Assembly (NCBI GenBank): GCA_963575745.1
Contig: CAUYUJ010000203.1
Span: forward strand, 587,499-651,498
Direction: 5' to 3'
DNA length: 64,000 nt
Origin: Prorocentrum cordatum
Lineage: Eukaryota; Sar; Dinophyceae; Prorocentrales; Prorocentraceae
Part shown: positions 23,331 through 33,165 of the stretch, piece after piece
How the letters are laid out: each line of letters opens with the position of its first letter
Numbering within the stretch: the first letter of the stretch is position 1
Made by a program: the position numbers and the translations under genes
The notes under the pieces: model-generated
Databases searched by the model: none
What the model was told of the DNA's origin: nothing
Seen by the model: only the letters and a program-made list of their open reading frames with translations

Positions 23331-23521
23331 GGGGGGCAAGATCCGTCGCAAGGTCAATCCCCCCCCGTGAGAAAAATACCCCGTCCAGAGTTGCCGCGGA
23401 CCCATCTCGTTCGTGCGGGCCACTCCACTCCGACGGAAAACAACCCGTCCTCGCCGACGAACCATGTCGTTCGCCAGCCGTGGGTTGCGAGCGTCCTTCT
23501 CCCACTGAGGGAAAAAAGCGG

Positions 23522-23632
23522 CGGATGTCATGGATCGGCGCTGGACCCTCCCATCCCTGGCGCGTGAAGCGCGCCATGGGCGGCGCCGCCACCAGGGGAC
23601 CCAGCGCCGATTCAAGAAATCCGTACGGACCG
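23522..23632. mobile_element. Hairpin/TIR element, family B
   Basis: GGATCGGCGCTGGACCCTCC at the left is mirrored by GGGGACCCAGCGCCGATTC at the right, around a GCGCGCC-rich loop. It continues into AAGAAATCCGTACGGACC, the family B outer end. Other copies lie in kinase introns (25918, 27187) and a carrier intron (35985). Confidence 0.75.
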
Positions 23633-24490
23633 TCGAACATGTCTGCTCATCCCGCTGTTTCTTCCTCGATCTCCGTGCCCATCTCGCCCGAGCCATCCTC
23701 CGCCCATTTCAACCACTTCGCTCGTGGGCATCGTTTACCCGACCCCATGGGCGTTGCCTGGGTCCCGCTGGCCGATTTACCCCCCTAGATAGGGATCTAC
23801 GCCGCCCCCTTCGGGGTTCGAGGGGTAGATCCCCGACCGGGGTGCTGAGATGGCGGGGGTCTGGATGGGGATGGGGATGAGGATGGGGATGGGGATAGGG
23901 GTCGGTTCAACGATACTCTGAACTTCTATTGAATTCACGGGGGGGTGGACCACCCTCCCCTGGCACGCCCGTGGACGCGCCACGGCCAACGACCCCTGGC
24001 ACGCAGCGACCAACTCCAACCCCCCGCCACCCCCGCGGACACGCCACGGCCATCCATGGCCATCCCCCCTGGCACTCCAAGTGGGGGACGATTACTTCAA
24101 GAGCCACAGTACTGAGCTCGTGCACATCTTCGGCGGCGAGCGAGGGGGGAGGAGTGCGGAGAAGGCCTTCTCAGAAGGCGGCGGGACTTCTCAGAAGCCC
24201 TCGCGCCTTCCGAGAGGTGTCCTGTGCCTTCGCGGAAGGCCCACAACACTCCCCCGAAGGCTGGGGGTCTCCGCGCCTCCTGCGAAGTCCCGCTCCCCCT
24301 CTCGAGAGGGGGAGCGGGCCTTCACAGGATGCGAGAGGGAGGGCTCTCCCTCCCTCCCCCTCCCCCTTCGCCCGCCGCCGACATTCTCTCCGTGCCCACG
24401 TTTTTTTGCTCCCTCAGCGCCCCGCCCCGGGAGCCGCCCACCCTGCCCCCCCCCTTCGTCTGGGCGCCCGAAAAGGATCCACAAAGTAGC
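23632..24490. other. Gene-free stretch with GGGGAT(G/A) repeat
   Basis: A GGGATG-type repeat lies at 23860-23905. The segments 23810-23840 and 24290-24312 contain short perfect palindromes (GCCGCCCCCTTCGGGG region; CTCCCCCTCTCGAGAGGGGG). Duplicated GAAGGC/CGCGGAAGGCC strings occur at 24160-24270. No gene is called. Confidence 0.45.
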
Positions 24491-24493
24491 TGG

Positions 24494-24660
24494 CACGATG
24501 CCCGAGAGCAAATGGGATCCAAACTCGACAGCGGCCGCTGCTGGGCAGGCGGCCTCCTGCCCAAAAAACGGACAACGTCCGCAGCGGGGCAGACAGCGAG
24601 ACCGGTTCAAGATGTACGGGAGCTGCTGTTGGGCATCGTACCCATGCTTTCCGTACCCAT
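24494..24660. repeat. Dispersed element, family F copy 2
   Basis: Counterpart of 19475-19640 (see that entry). The segment starts TGGCACGATGCCCGAGAGC and contains GCGGCCGCTGCTGG. Non-coding. Confidence 0.65.
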
Positions 24661-25017
24661 TTTGCTCGTGCCGCTTCCAGAGCACGGCCCCGGGGCCCGG
24701 CGAGGGCCCCCCGAGGCCGACAACACTGCAACCAAACCGCCGCACGGAGCGCTCCCACACGCCGGAGGCCCTGACCGACGGCGTGCTCGTGGCCGTCTCG
24801 CTCGCGCCGAGCGCAGGCACCGCGCCGCGCCGCTCGAACGCGCCGCGCCGCACCGCAGGCAGAGCGCTCGCTCGCTCGAACGCGCCGCGCCCGCGCCCAG
24901 CGGGCGAAGGCCCCCGCCCGGGGGCCCCCGCTGGCCGGGGCGGAGCCGCGGCGGGTCGCCGCGCCACGCCCGGGGAGGGGGGGGGAGCGAGGGAGGAGGG
25001 GCGGAGCCGACGGAGGC

Positions 25018-25165
25018 AGGAGGATGGAGGGAGGAGGAGGGAGGAGGAGGGAGGAGGAGGGAGGAGGGAGGAGGGAGGAAAAGGGAGGATGGAGGGAGGA
25101 GGGAGGGAGGGAGGAGGGAGGAGGAGGGAGGAGAGAGAAGGCAGGAGGGAGGAGGGAAGGAAGGG
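25018..25165. repeat. (GGAGGA/GGAGGGAGGA)n microsatellite
   Basis: A purine repeat immediately downstream (in gene sense) of the kinase stop codon. Confidence 0.95.
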
Positions 25166-25180
25166 GGGCAGGCCCTGCTC

Positions 25181-28100
25181 TCAGGTCAGGAAAGGGTGCG
25201 CCAGGACCTGGTCGACGGTCAGGCGCGCGGCTGGGTCGAGCCGCAGCAGGCCCCGCACCATGTCCTTGGCCTCCGCGGAGCAGTGGGCCAGGCGGGCCTC
25301 GAGAGGCGAGGCGGGGATCGACAGTCGACCCGTATGATAAGGACGCACGATGCAGTAGGAGCTCGACCACCAGAAATCTTCCACAAGAGACCCAACCCTG
25401 CGACCCCAGGACGTCCTTTGGTTTTTGGTGTGGGTATGTCACGCTTTCCATCGCAAAACCATCGAGACTCAAGAAACCCAGGGCAACCTGGAGACGAGCA
25501 GGGTGTTTCTTGGCATGGGCTTCCACTGTAAGGATGTAAGTGTCGTGGAAGGCCATGTCGAAGCTTTTCGAGCGGGGCGCGGCCAGCGAAAGTGGCCAAG
25601 GATAGACCGAGGAGGCAAGGATGCCCTTGGGACGGCTGCCCCTCCTTACTATACGGGCTGACTGTATATATCCATATCCACTGCCTGGGAGCCGACGTCC
25701 TGGGGACCCAGCGGGAGGTGGACCTGGAGACGGGCCCCCGGGGAGCCAAAATATATGCATATCCACTGCCTGCGGAATTCCGCGAAAATTCATCCTCTGG
25801 GCGGTGGTTGTGTGCAAATTCCAGCCTCGAATGAATGGAAAAACAAAACAAACCAAAAGCAGAGTCAGCACAGAGCAACTGCACACATGCAATGGGCATG
25901 AGCTTTAGGGGCGCCGCGCGGGTTTCTCGGATCGGCGCCGGGCCCCCCTGGCGCGCTCCGCGTGCCAGGGTGGGGGAGGGGGCAGCGTCGATCCAAGAAC
26001 TCCACGCGGGCATCCGAAAGTTTGTGTTCGTGCCGGTGTTTGTTCTGCGAGCCTCGTCGTAGGCGGCATCCACGATCGCCGACTCGTCCTTGAAGGGCGT
26101 GACCCCCGCTAGCATGACGTAGAGGGTGACCCCGAGGCTCCACAGGTCCACCGCCTTCGTGAACTCGCGCTTGGGCAGCTCCACGAACTGCAGCGTGAAC
26201 GGGCCGCTCAGGCCTCCCAGGATCTCCGCGATGGCCGTCACCCCTCCCGAGGTGCTCGCCCCGAGCTCGTTGAAATCCTTGACGAACGGCATGTCCAGGA
26301 TCTCCGTGCCATTAATGTGGGAGATTGCCCAGCCGTCGCCGACGCCGAACTGCGCAGCCTGGCCCCCAGGCTCCAGGCCGCTCACCATGGCGCCCTTGCC
26401 GTCGGGCCGCTGCGTGACGATGCCGAAACCTGGCGACGCCTCCTGTGGTGACTTGAAGGTGAACGGGCCGTGGCTCTTCATCGTGGCGCCCCTCGTGGGG
26501 GAAAGCAGAACGTGCCGATGCCGCTGCTCCCAGGACCTATGCCGGGGCGCGATCCGACCAGAGAGAATCCCGAGGCGGATGCAGCCGTGGCGACGACGGC
26601 CCGGGAGGAGGCCCAAAAGGGCGGCAAGGAAGCAAGGGTAGCGGCATCGGTACCATTCCCTGCTCTGACCTCGGAACGAGCATCATCTTCGCACCAACGA
26701 GCTCCGGGGCCATGATCTCAGTGGTCCCGACGCAGCTCCGGGCGTAGGTGTTCTGCACAGATCGGGCGACACCGAAGTCGATGAGCTTTACCGTGGTGTC
26801 TTTGGTCAGCTGGCTGGCGCAGACCAAGATATTCTCCGCCTTCAAGTCGCGATGGATCACGTCCCTCTCGTGGATGTGCTTCAGCCCCAAGGCCGACTGC
26901 CTGAGGACGCTCTTCGCCACGTCCTCTGCCAGGTACTGCTGCCCGTCCTTGATGTAGCTCGCCAGCTCGCCGCCGTTCACCACCTCCATGACTATCATGA
27001 TGTACTGCGCCTCAGAAGTCCCGGGCCGAAACGCGTCGTAGCAGCCGATGCACTCGCAGATGTTCGGGTGGCCCTGGATCTTCATGAGGACCTCCGTCTC
27101 CTTCCGGATCGTCGCGATCTTCTCGGCCGCCGACGGGTCCATCAACAACCTCTGTAGAAGAAGAAACACCTGCCTAGACACACTTCCGGAGATCCGCGAG
27201 GATTTCTTGCATCTGTGCTCAAACCCGATCCGTGGCGCGCGGAGCGCGCCCAGGGCGGCGCCTGAGGCGCCGCCAGGGGGGCCCAGCGCCGATCCAGGGC
27301 ATCCGCGCGGACCTCCAGAGAGAGCTGACGCCCCAACAACGATTGCCTCCGCAAGCGGTGCGCACCAGAAGCTGTGTGAGACAAGCGTGGGAATGGGTGC
27401 GGAAATGCGGGCGCTTCTCTTTGTGCCGCTGTTCTGCCCATGCATTATGTTGCTCCCATCGTACTTGAGGACCACATCCCAGAACAAAACTCGAGCACCC
27501 GGACAAGTGACGAAACAGTGTCGAAACAGTGTCGGAGGAGTATCTCCCAGGGCCCGACACGTGAAAGTCGTCGAGTCCTGGCACTTTTTCTGGTGCCCGA
27601 AATTCCTTCTGGTGATCAAAGATGAAGCAGGCTGGAACATCATAACCCATGCCGCTCTTTGTGCCTCCCAGCCTCCAAATGGGGATCGCCTTCACCGCGT
27701 ACTTCGTGTCGGGGGCGCTCTGCCGGTGGCAGAGGTATACCGTGCCCTGGCCGCCGACCCCGAGCAGCCTCTCCGTTTCGATCTCGAAGGGGTCCTCGGC
27801 CGGACCGAACACCTTGAACTGGTCGATGGAGCCCAGGGCCCGGGCCGCCACGCGGGGCGTCCGCTGCGCCTTGGGGAGAGCAGCTACACACATTTCGACA
27901 CCGCTCCTCCCTATCGGGAGCGGCCAAAAGGGGGGTGTCCAAGAGGGGGGCGTGCAAATCATGACCGGCGGCATGTGCGCGGCCCAGCGGGGGGGCGAGG
28001 GACATAATGAAATAAGAAGAAGCGCCATGAAATCTGGGGAAATATCATGACCCCCGCCATGAAAACCACCCCCCCCTAGTCATCACCCCCCTCTTTTCCG

Positions 28101-29390
28101 CCCCCGACCCTAGGGACCTCTCCTGGGGGCGCGCTCGGACCGGGACTCCGAGTCGAGCCCGGCCGTGGCGACGCAGGCCCTCGAGGAGGCGCCGCGGCGG
28201 CGGCATCTCCTCCTCTCCCGTGGCTCGCCCGGACGAAGGCCCTCGAGGAGAGCCCAGCCGTGGCGGCGAGGGCACTCCAGGAAGAGCCAGCGCTGGCAGA
28301 GCGAGGGGGCCGAGCGGTCTGCCACCATCCCTTGGTGCGAGGGTGAAGCGGGACTCCGTGGCCCAGATTCTGCTTGCATGTTGTTTGTTGCTGTTGTCGT
28401 CGTCCCCCCCGCGACCCCCCCGCGACCCCCCCGCGACCCACCCCGCGCCCGATCCCGCGCCCGACCCCCGCGCCCGACCCCCGCGCCCGACCCCCCACTC
28501 TCATCCGCAACTGCGCGGTGCTGTGCATGATCTGTACCCGCACGTCCTCCTCGGGCGCGGCCTAAGCGACCCCTACCAAACCATCCCCTTCCGTGACATG
28601 ATCCTCGCCTTTCGAACTCCCCTCCTGCCGCATGCGTGCGTCTTGGGGCGAGGCGAGGGGGAGGTCACGGAAGGGGCTGGCTTGCCAGGGTTCGGTCAGG
28701 CCGCCCCTGACCTCCTCCTCCTCCTCCGAGCGCCAGCGCGCCCCTCGAGGCTCGGGCGGCGCCCCTCGCGGCGGCGAGGCCCGCCAGCGCCGCCGCGGCG
28801 CCCGCGGCCGCCCGCCACGCGACGCCCGCCTCGCCTGGCAACGCCTGCAGCTCGGGGCCCCGCTGGCCGCGGAGGCCCGCCGGGCGCGGCGCCGGCGAGC
28901 CCGAGAGGGGAGGGCGCCAACTGTACGCCTGCACCGATCTTGGGCAGGCTCACCCTGGGGCCCAGGATCCCAGACCCCCGAGGCGTGATGCAAAAAGCAT
29001 GGCGGCGGGTGTTTCCGATGTTCGGCCTCCGGGGGGCCCCACACCGGGCCTCGGGACCGTCGAAGAATCACTCAGGATGAGAAGCCTGTGACCGGGAATG
29101 GGTCGAGACCTCTGGGGGTCGACGTCATGAAAAAAGCATGGCGTCGGGGGTCTAGGATCCTGGCCAGGCCCATCCTGGGCCCAGGATCGGTGCACACGCC
29201 CGCCTGGCTTGGGCAGTGGGGCTTTTACGCCGTTCCTGGGCCCAAGATCGGCCTGGCCAGGACCGGTGCAGGTGTATGGCTGGTGCAGTCCGAGCGATAT
29301 GCCCCGCGCCGTCGCGAAGGCCTGGGGGCCCAGCCAGCACGCCGCGGCGGACGCCAGCGCGGCACCGAGCGCGCGCGCGCGGGGCGCCAT
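25181..29390 (-). CDS. Ser/Thr protein kinase with PDZ-like insertion, five exons
   Basis: Exons on the minus strand: 29390-29310, 27869-27673, 27149-26670, 26491-26053 and 25297-25181. They join in frame to 437 residues ending HPFLT. Residues 1-27 look like a signal or leader peptide (Ala-rich, hydrophobic). Kinase landmarks: glycine loop GVGGQG (64-69), AVK lysine 87, catalytic HRDLKAEN (Asp194), DFG (217-219), APE (240-242), DLWSLG (Asp368), Arg424 in the last subdomain. Between APE and DLWSLG lie about 105 extra residues; 260-357 resemble a PDZ domain (GFGIV, then PGGQAAQFGVGD and INGTEI, ending GPFTLQFVE). The style of DLWSLGVTLYVMLAG suggests the CAMK group. Introns 2 and 4 are GC-AG and intron 3 is GT-AG. 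The first exon and the exact start of the last exon are the least certain parts. All catalytic residues are present, so an active kinase is expected; its substrate is unknown. Confidence 0.8.
25318..25668. mobile_element. TIR element in kinase intron 4
   Basis: About 350 bases are bounded by imperfect inverted ends: GATCGACAGTCGACCCGTAT at the left and TACTATACGGGCTGACTGTA at the right. It lies wholly inside the preferred intron 26052-25298, next to the last exon. An internal TGACTGTATATATCCATATC/AAATATATGCATATCCACTG pair (25660 and 25750) suggests decay or nesting. Confidence 0.6.
25918..26020. mobile_element. Family B hairpin element in kinase intron 4
   Basis: TCGGATCGGCGCCGGGCCCC is mirrored by GCAGCGTCGATCCAAGAA, and the outer end ATCCGAAAG is shared with the copy at 35985-36114. 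Confidence 0.7.
26511..26654. mobile_element. Family A TIR element that makes up kinase intron 3
   Basis: Intron 3 runs from 26669 to 26492 (178 bases, GT-AG in gene sense); the family A element occupies 144 of them. TIRs: GTGCCGATGCCGCTGCTCC and GGGTAGCGGCATCGGTACC. The exon/intron borders carry a CGAGG direct repeat. This is direct evidence that family A builds introns. Confidence 0.85.
27187..27318. mobile_element. Family B hairpin element in kinase intron 2
   Basis: GGAGATCCGCGAGGATTTCT ... ATCCGCGCGGACCTCC form the outer arms, and CCGATCCGTGGCGCGC/GGGCCCAGCGCCGATCC the inner ones. It sits next to the exon 3 acceptor. Confidence 0.75.
27449..27648. repeat. Family E element in kinase intron 2
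   Basis: Second copy of the ~200-base element at 5228-5432. Intron 2 (27672-27150) therefore consists almost entirely of one family E and one family B element. Confidence 0.75.
27900..28985. other. Kinase intron 1, GC-rich part
   Basis: CGCGACCCCCC/CGCCCGACCCC repeats lie at 28418-28495. The minus-strand segment 28928-28712 has an AG acceptor, a GT donor and Ala-rich coding-like GC3, so it could be an extra leader exon (for example VAWRAAAGAAAALAGLAAAR). It does not join in phase with exon 2, so it is left out of the model. Confidence 0.4.
28985..29140. mobile_element. Dispersed element, family C
   Basis: The sequence runs GCAAAAAGCATGGCGGCG, then CGGCCTCCGGGGGGCCCC, CGGGCCTCGGGACCGTC and GGGAATGGGTCGAGACCTC, and ends ATGAAAAAAGCATGGCG. 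Related copies are at about 29655-29805 and 45298-45460. The ends are direct rather than inverted. Confidence 0.55.
29158..29263. mobile_element. TIR element, family G
   Basis: Roughly 33-base inverted repeats: CCTGGCCAGGCCCATCCTGG (29158) and GGGCCCAAGATCGGCCTGGC (29241), with CCCAGGATCGG..GCCGTTCCTGGG inside. Similar sequence lies at 28920-28975 and 43395-43565, in introns of the kinase and carrier genes. Confidence 0.65.
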
Positions 29391-29654
29391 GGAAGCGCCG
29401 CGGGGGCGAGGGGGGAGGGGAGACAGGAGGCTTTTGCGCTCCGCCATTGGGCGCCGGCATGTGCCAGCTGCGGGAGCGGAGGAGGAGAGAACGAGCGGGA
29501 GGGGGGCACGAGAGAAGGGCAGCGGAGGAGGGGCGCCTCCGCACGCCCTACACGCGTGCCACCCGCGCTCGGCGGGGTACGAGGGGCCGGTGGGCCGCCA
29601 TGTGCAGGGAGGGGAGGGAGGCGGGAGGGATGGCAGAGCGGAGGACCCAAATCT

Positions 29655-29805
29655 CCGACGGCATGATTCGTGCCATCCCGGCGCTCTGCTTCGCTTTCGG
29701 CCTCCGGGGCCCGATCTCGGGCCCCGGAGGCCATCCGGAACGGGCCCCAGGGCGAAGCTCTGGCCCCGTGGAGGAAGGGGTCGGGACCTCTGCGGCCGCG
29801 GATGG
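29655..29805. repeat. Dispersed element related to family C
   Basis: It shares CGGCCTCCGGGGCCCGAT.., GGGGTCGGGACCTCTG and GCATGATTCGTGCC-type strings with the copy at 28985-29140, and has an internal palindrome (GGCCTCCGGGGC / GCCCCGGAGGCC) at 29699-29730. Confidence 0.5.
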
Positions 29806-29896
29806 AAGAGCGGCAGATCGGCGGACGTCCGGGGAGGACGGTGGAGGAGCACGGGGGAAGGAGGGGTGAGGAGGGTGGCTCGAGCCCGCGTCAAAT

Positions 29897-29917
29897 CTTG
29901 AGCCAAATCGGCTGCGC
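29897..29917 (-). other. Probable relict dinoflagellate spliced-leader sequence
   Basis: Read on the minus strand, this 21-base stretch matches the conserved dinoflagellate spliced leader (DinoSL) at 17 of 21 positions, with the final 11 bases (TTTGGCTCAAG) perfect. It lies about 500 bases upstream of, and in the same sense as, the proposed kinase start. Relict leaders mark genes that passed through a mature mRNA. Chance similarity is unlikely but possible. Confidence 0.5.
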
Positions 29918-30034
29918 GGGCCACGTCGTCCTCCATCCAACCTTCGGGAACAGGGCAGCTCCACGCCGCGCCACCAGATGTCAGTGAGGGCGCGCGGGGC
30001 GTTTCGCCTGAGACTCCAGCCGCCAACCGCTGCA

Positions 30035-30200
30035 CGGAAGGAGGGTGCGCCGTTTTTTCAACTGTGGTTCTCGACTTAGCGCCGCGCACACTCGCCTTAA
30101 AGGTTTCCAGCAGGTACACAAGAATAGAGGGCGGGTCTCTGTCATAATACTTCGATCGTCTCAACGACACGAACATTCGTCTGAAAAGCTCCCAACAGGC
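30035..30200. repeat. Outlying copies of the 84-bp repeat family
   Basis: The segment with TTAGCGCCGCGCACACTCGCC and GAGGGCGGGTC matches, in inverse orientation, the 84-bp array at 40.2-40.9 kb; a further set is at 37.6-37.86 kb. Confidence 0.6.
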
Positions 30201-31850
30201 TCAATAATACACCACCGCATATTGTTCAAAGGTGATATCGGCCTGACGATAGGCACATTCGCCCTTGCAATGATGAAGGATGGCTCCTCTTCACAATGGG
30301 GCTCTGGGGTAAGACGTCTTCACAGCTTAATGCCATAAACTTGTCAGTCCGCAGCGATGACACGGGCGGAAATTGTTGTCATGAATCCTGCACTCGCTGG
30401 AGCATCCTCGTATATGATAACCATCTACCGTGGCACGTCCCATATGTAGAGAGATGGCGAGCGGCTCCTTTTCAAGACGGGGCCCTCACTTGTCATTATC
30501 AAAGGTGGCCCCATGAGGCTAGGCCAGGGAGGTTATTAAAGAGGCTGGTCCTTTGGCCCGAAGAAACCTCCCGCCGGGGCTGCGCCGCGCCACCTCGGTC
30601 AGTCGAAGCCTCCCACACGGGGCAAGAGCATCCCGTGCACGAGGCCGAGATAATCCCCCTTGCGTTGCTGGGGTGCGCCGCCTAGGCGCCACAAGTCTCG
30701 TCGGGGGCCCTTGGCTATCCCCGGCCACCCCTGGAGGGCCCAAAGGGTCCAAATCGCGATGTCAGGTCGCACGCCGCACGTGGGGTTCTGCTGTGGCCCG
30801 CCTGGTAGCTGAATTGGGGCCTCTTGTGGTGTCCCCGCCTCCCTATTTCTGCCCCAGCTCGCCCCTGCTGCTGCCCGATTGCAGTCCCTTTCGCTCTTCT
30901 TCCTTGCCCATCTCTTCGGCCCGGTGCTCCACGACGTCGGCATCTCCTCTTCCCCCTCGTGTTTCGAGCTCGCCGATCCTTCCTCCCTCGTATCCTCATG
31001 TATGTCTCTGTTTGGGTTCCTTAGGTGTTCTGACCCACAACTGCGCAGGGTAGGAAGCGCGAGTGCCACGGGGGGGAGTGCACGCTGCAATCCGACAACC
31101 GCGCATGGCGCTCCTAGGCCTGGACTGGAGTGTAGCCCGCCTCGGAGGCCTCGAAACGGGGGAAAGAGTACCGTGCTTCGCGCTGCGCGCGGTGCAAAGA
31201 ACGAGCATTCGGGCGACATAGCGAGAGCGGCGGAGGCACCGAGAGGCCAGGCGTTCCAGAGCTATGGACCTCGGAGTTCCAATCTTAATCGAAAGCCTAC
31301 TGGTGAGTGTCACCGCCCGGGTTTTTCAAGGCTTGGCCGAACCCTCACATTGGGACGTCTGGATAAACATCCTCCCCCTGTATTCGTTCCACCACGGCCA
31401 GTGGCATTACCCCCGTGGATTGTGGCACCAGGTCTCGGCGAATAGACTTCGGCTTCAACTGGCCATCCCCTTTCCCAAAACAGTGTGCACGAGGGGCTCG
31501 TACCTGCCTTCTGAGGAGCTGGGCCTGCGGGCCGCTCTGGCCGGCATGTCGCCGCCTCGTCGCCGCCTGCCGCCTCGTCGCCGGCCGCTTCGCATTGCTT
31601 CGTTTGCGCTACATACATTGCACCACATAGCTTGCACTGCGCAAGTTCTCTTGCCAAAAAATGATAGGATCTATCCCCCCCCTCCCGAAATCAACGGGAC
31701 GCCTCTTCGTATTGCAATTTACACCCGGCTCCGCCCTATCGCCCTCTAAATGTGAACTCATACCATCCCAAGCAGGCCGGTATCCCCCCGACTCATCCGA
31801 TGCAACAAATATTATGCGCGCGCTCGTTTATCGAAAACCATCCGTTTTCA
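30200..31850. other. Gene-free stretch
   Basis: Mixed-complexity sequence without repeats that I can recognise. Open frames (30879-31445, 30599-31219) show no domain. CGTCGCCGCCTGCCGCCTCG (31558) is a small duplication. Confidence 0.4.
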
Positions 31851-31859
31851 AGAATTCCT

Positions 31860-32195
31860 TGCCAAACACGGACGACGCGCACACGCGCGCGTCGTCGTGC
31901 GCGCGCATGCCGAAATCATTCAAGAACCTCAGGCTTCGCACGGATTTCAACATCGCGGGCACCGAACACATATAAACACACATGGTGTCACATCAAACAT
32001 TGTCGCAATAATCCCTTCCAACAAACGGGGCGAAGTGCACACGCGTGCGTCGCCGCGCTCGAATGCGGAAATCCTTCAACAACTTTAGGTTTCGTAGGGA
32101 TTCCAGAACCAAGTGTCCCGAATAAATGTCAAAACGACATGTGGTGTTACAACGTCACTTTTCAACACAGCCTACTTACGCTCGCGGTCTTGCGA
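31860..32195 (+). repeat. 157-bp tandem repeat, two copies
   Basis: ATGCCGAAATCATTCAAG at 31906 recurs as ATGCGGAAATCCTTCAAC at 32063 (157 bases apart), with the flanking ACACGCG(T/C)GCGTCG(C/T)CG and ACA(C/T)GTGGTGTNACA also conserved. A related, more diverged piece is at 33300-33450 (GCATGCAGAACTCCTTCAAC). Confidence 0.7.
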
Positions 32196-32374
32196 ATTCT
32201 TAAAACAACTGTGGGTTTTCGAACTGGAGATCAAATGGTTGACGTGTCGCATTTCCCCACCAGCCCATCCAGAAACGATGCCCAAAGGAGTTGGGGTGAC
32301 CAGGAGTGGGGGAGCATGCACAAAAAAACAAGGGCGGGGGAAGCCGTCAGATACATCAAGGGGGGGGAGGATGG

Positions 32375-32560
32375 TGGAAGAAAAGGAGGAGGAGGAGGAG
32401 GGCGAAAAGGAGGACGGAGGAAGTGGACAAGGAGGTGGAGGAGGAGGAGGGAGGAGGAGCAGCAGGAGGAGGAGGAGCAAGAGGAGGAGGAGGAGGAGGA
32501 GGAGGAGGTGGAGGAGGAGGAGGAGGAGGAGGAGGAGGAGGGAGGAGGAGGAGAAGGGGC
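32375..32560. repeat. (GGA)n microsatellite
   Basis: GGA purine run. Confidence 0.97.
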
Positions 32561-32574
32561 ATCTTGGCGAACCC

Positions 32575-33165
32575 AGGGCCGTTTTTGAACGTCCTGGGTG
32601 CCTCTGGGATCCCCTTGGGGCCTCTTGGGGGCCTGTTGGAAGCCTCTTTGAAGCATCCTGGGCGCCCCTTGGGGCCGACTGGGCGTTTCTTGGGGCCATC
32701 GTTGGGCGCCCTTGGGAGCCTTGGAGGAGATCGATCAAAGAAGAGGGGGTCCCGAATTCGCCTCCCCAAAAGTCGCCTCGTGGGCGCTCTTGGGGCGCTC
32801 TTGGAGCAGTCTTGGACGGTCTTGCGGCCGTCTTGGGGCTTTCTTGGTTCTCTCATGGGGCCCTCTTGGGCCACCTTGGAGCCATTTGAGGCTTCGGATG
32901 GCCATCGGAAGCGAAAAAGCGAGAAAACCAAACAAGAGTGATCCCCCTTGTTTTGGAAGGCTGCTGGCCTTTTCGGGGCCTCCTTGGGGAGCCCGTTGGC
33001 CACCAGGAGCAATGTTGGAGCTGTCTTGGGGCCTCTTGGAGCATCTTGGGCGCCATCTCGAAGCATAGTGGGATCTCTTAAGCCATCTTGGGGATCACCT
33101 TGGGTTCTCCGAAGCGTTTTTGGAACCATCGTGGGCCATGTTGGACGCTCCGACCCTTCGCGGGG
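32575..33165. repeat. CCAAGA composite satellite, block 3 (inverted)
   Basis: The complementary form (CTTGGGGCCTCTTGG) fills the block. The AT-richer core is present in reverse at about 32885-32965 (GGATGGCCATCGGAAGCG, GAGTGATCCCCCTTGTTTTGG). Confidence 0.8.

Noticed and set aside
24081-24135. Exon-like plus-strand segment (GDDYFKSHSTELVHIFGGE)
   Set aside because: It looks protein-like, but only 20 residues are involved, with no partner exon or clear splice sites nearby.
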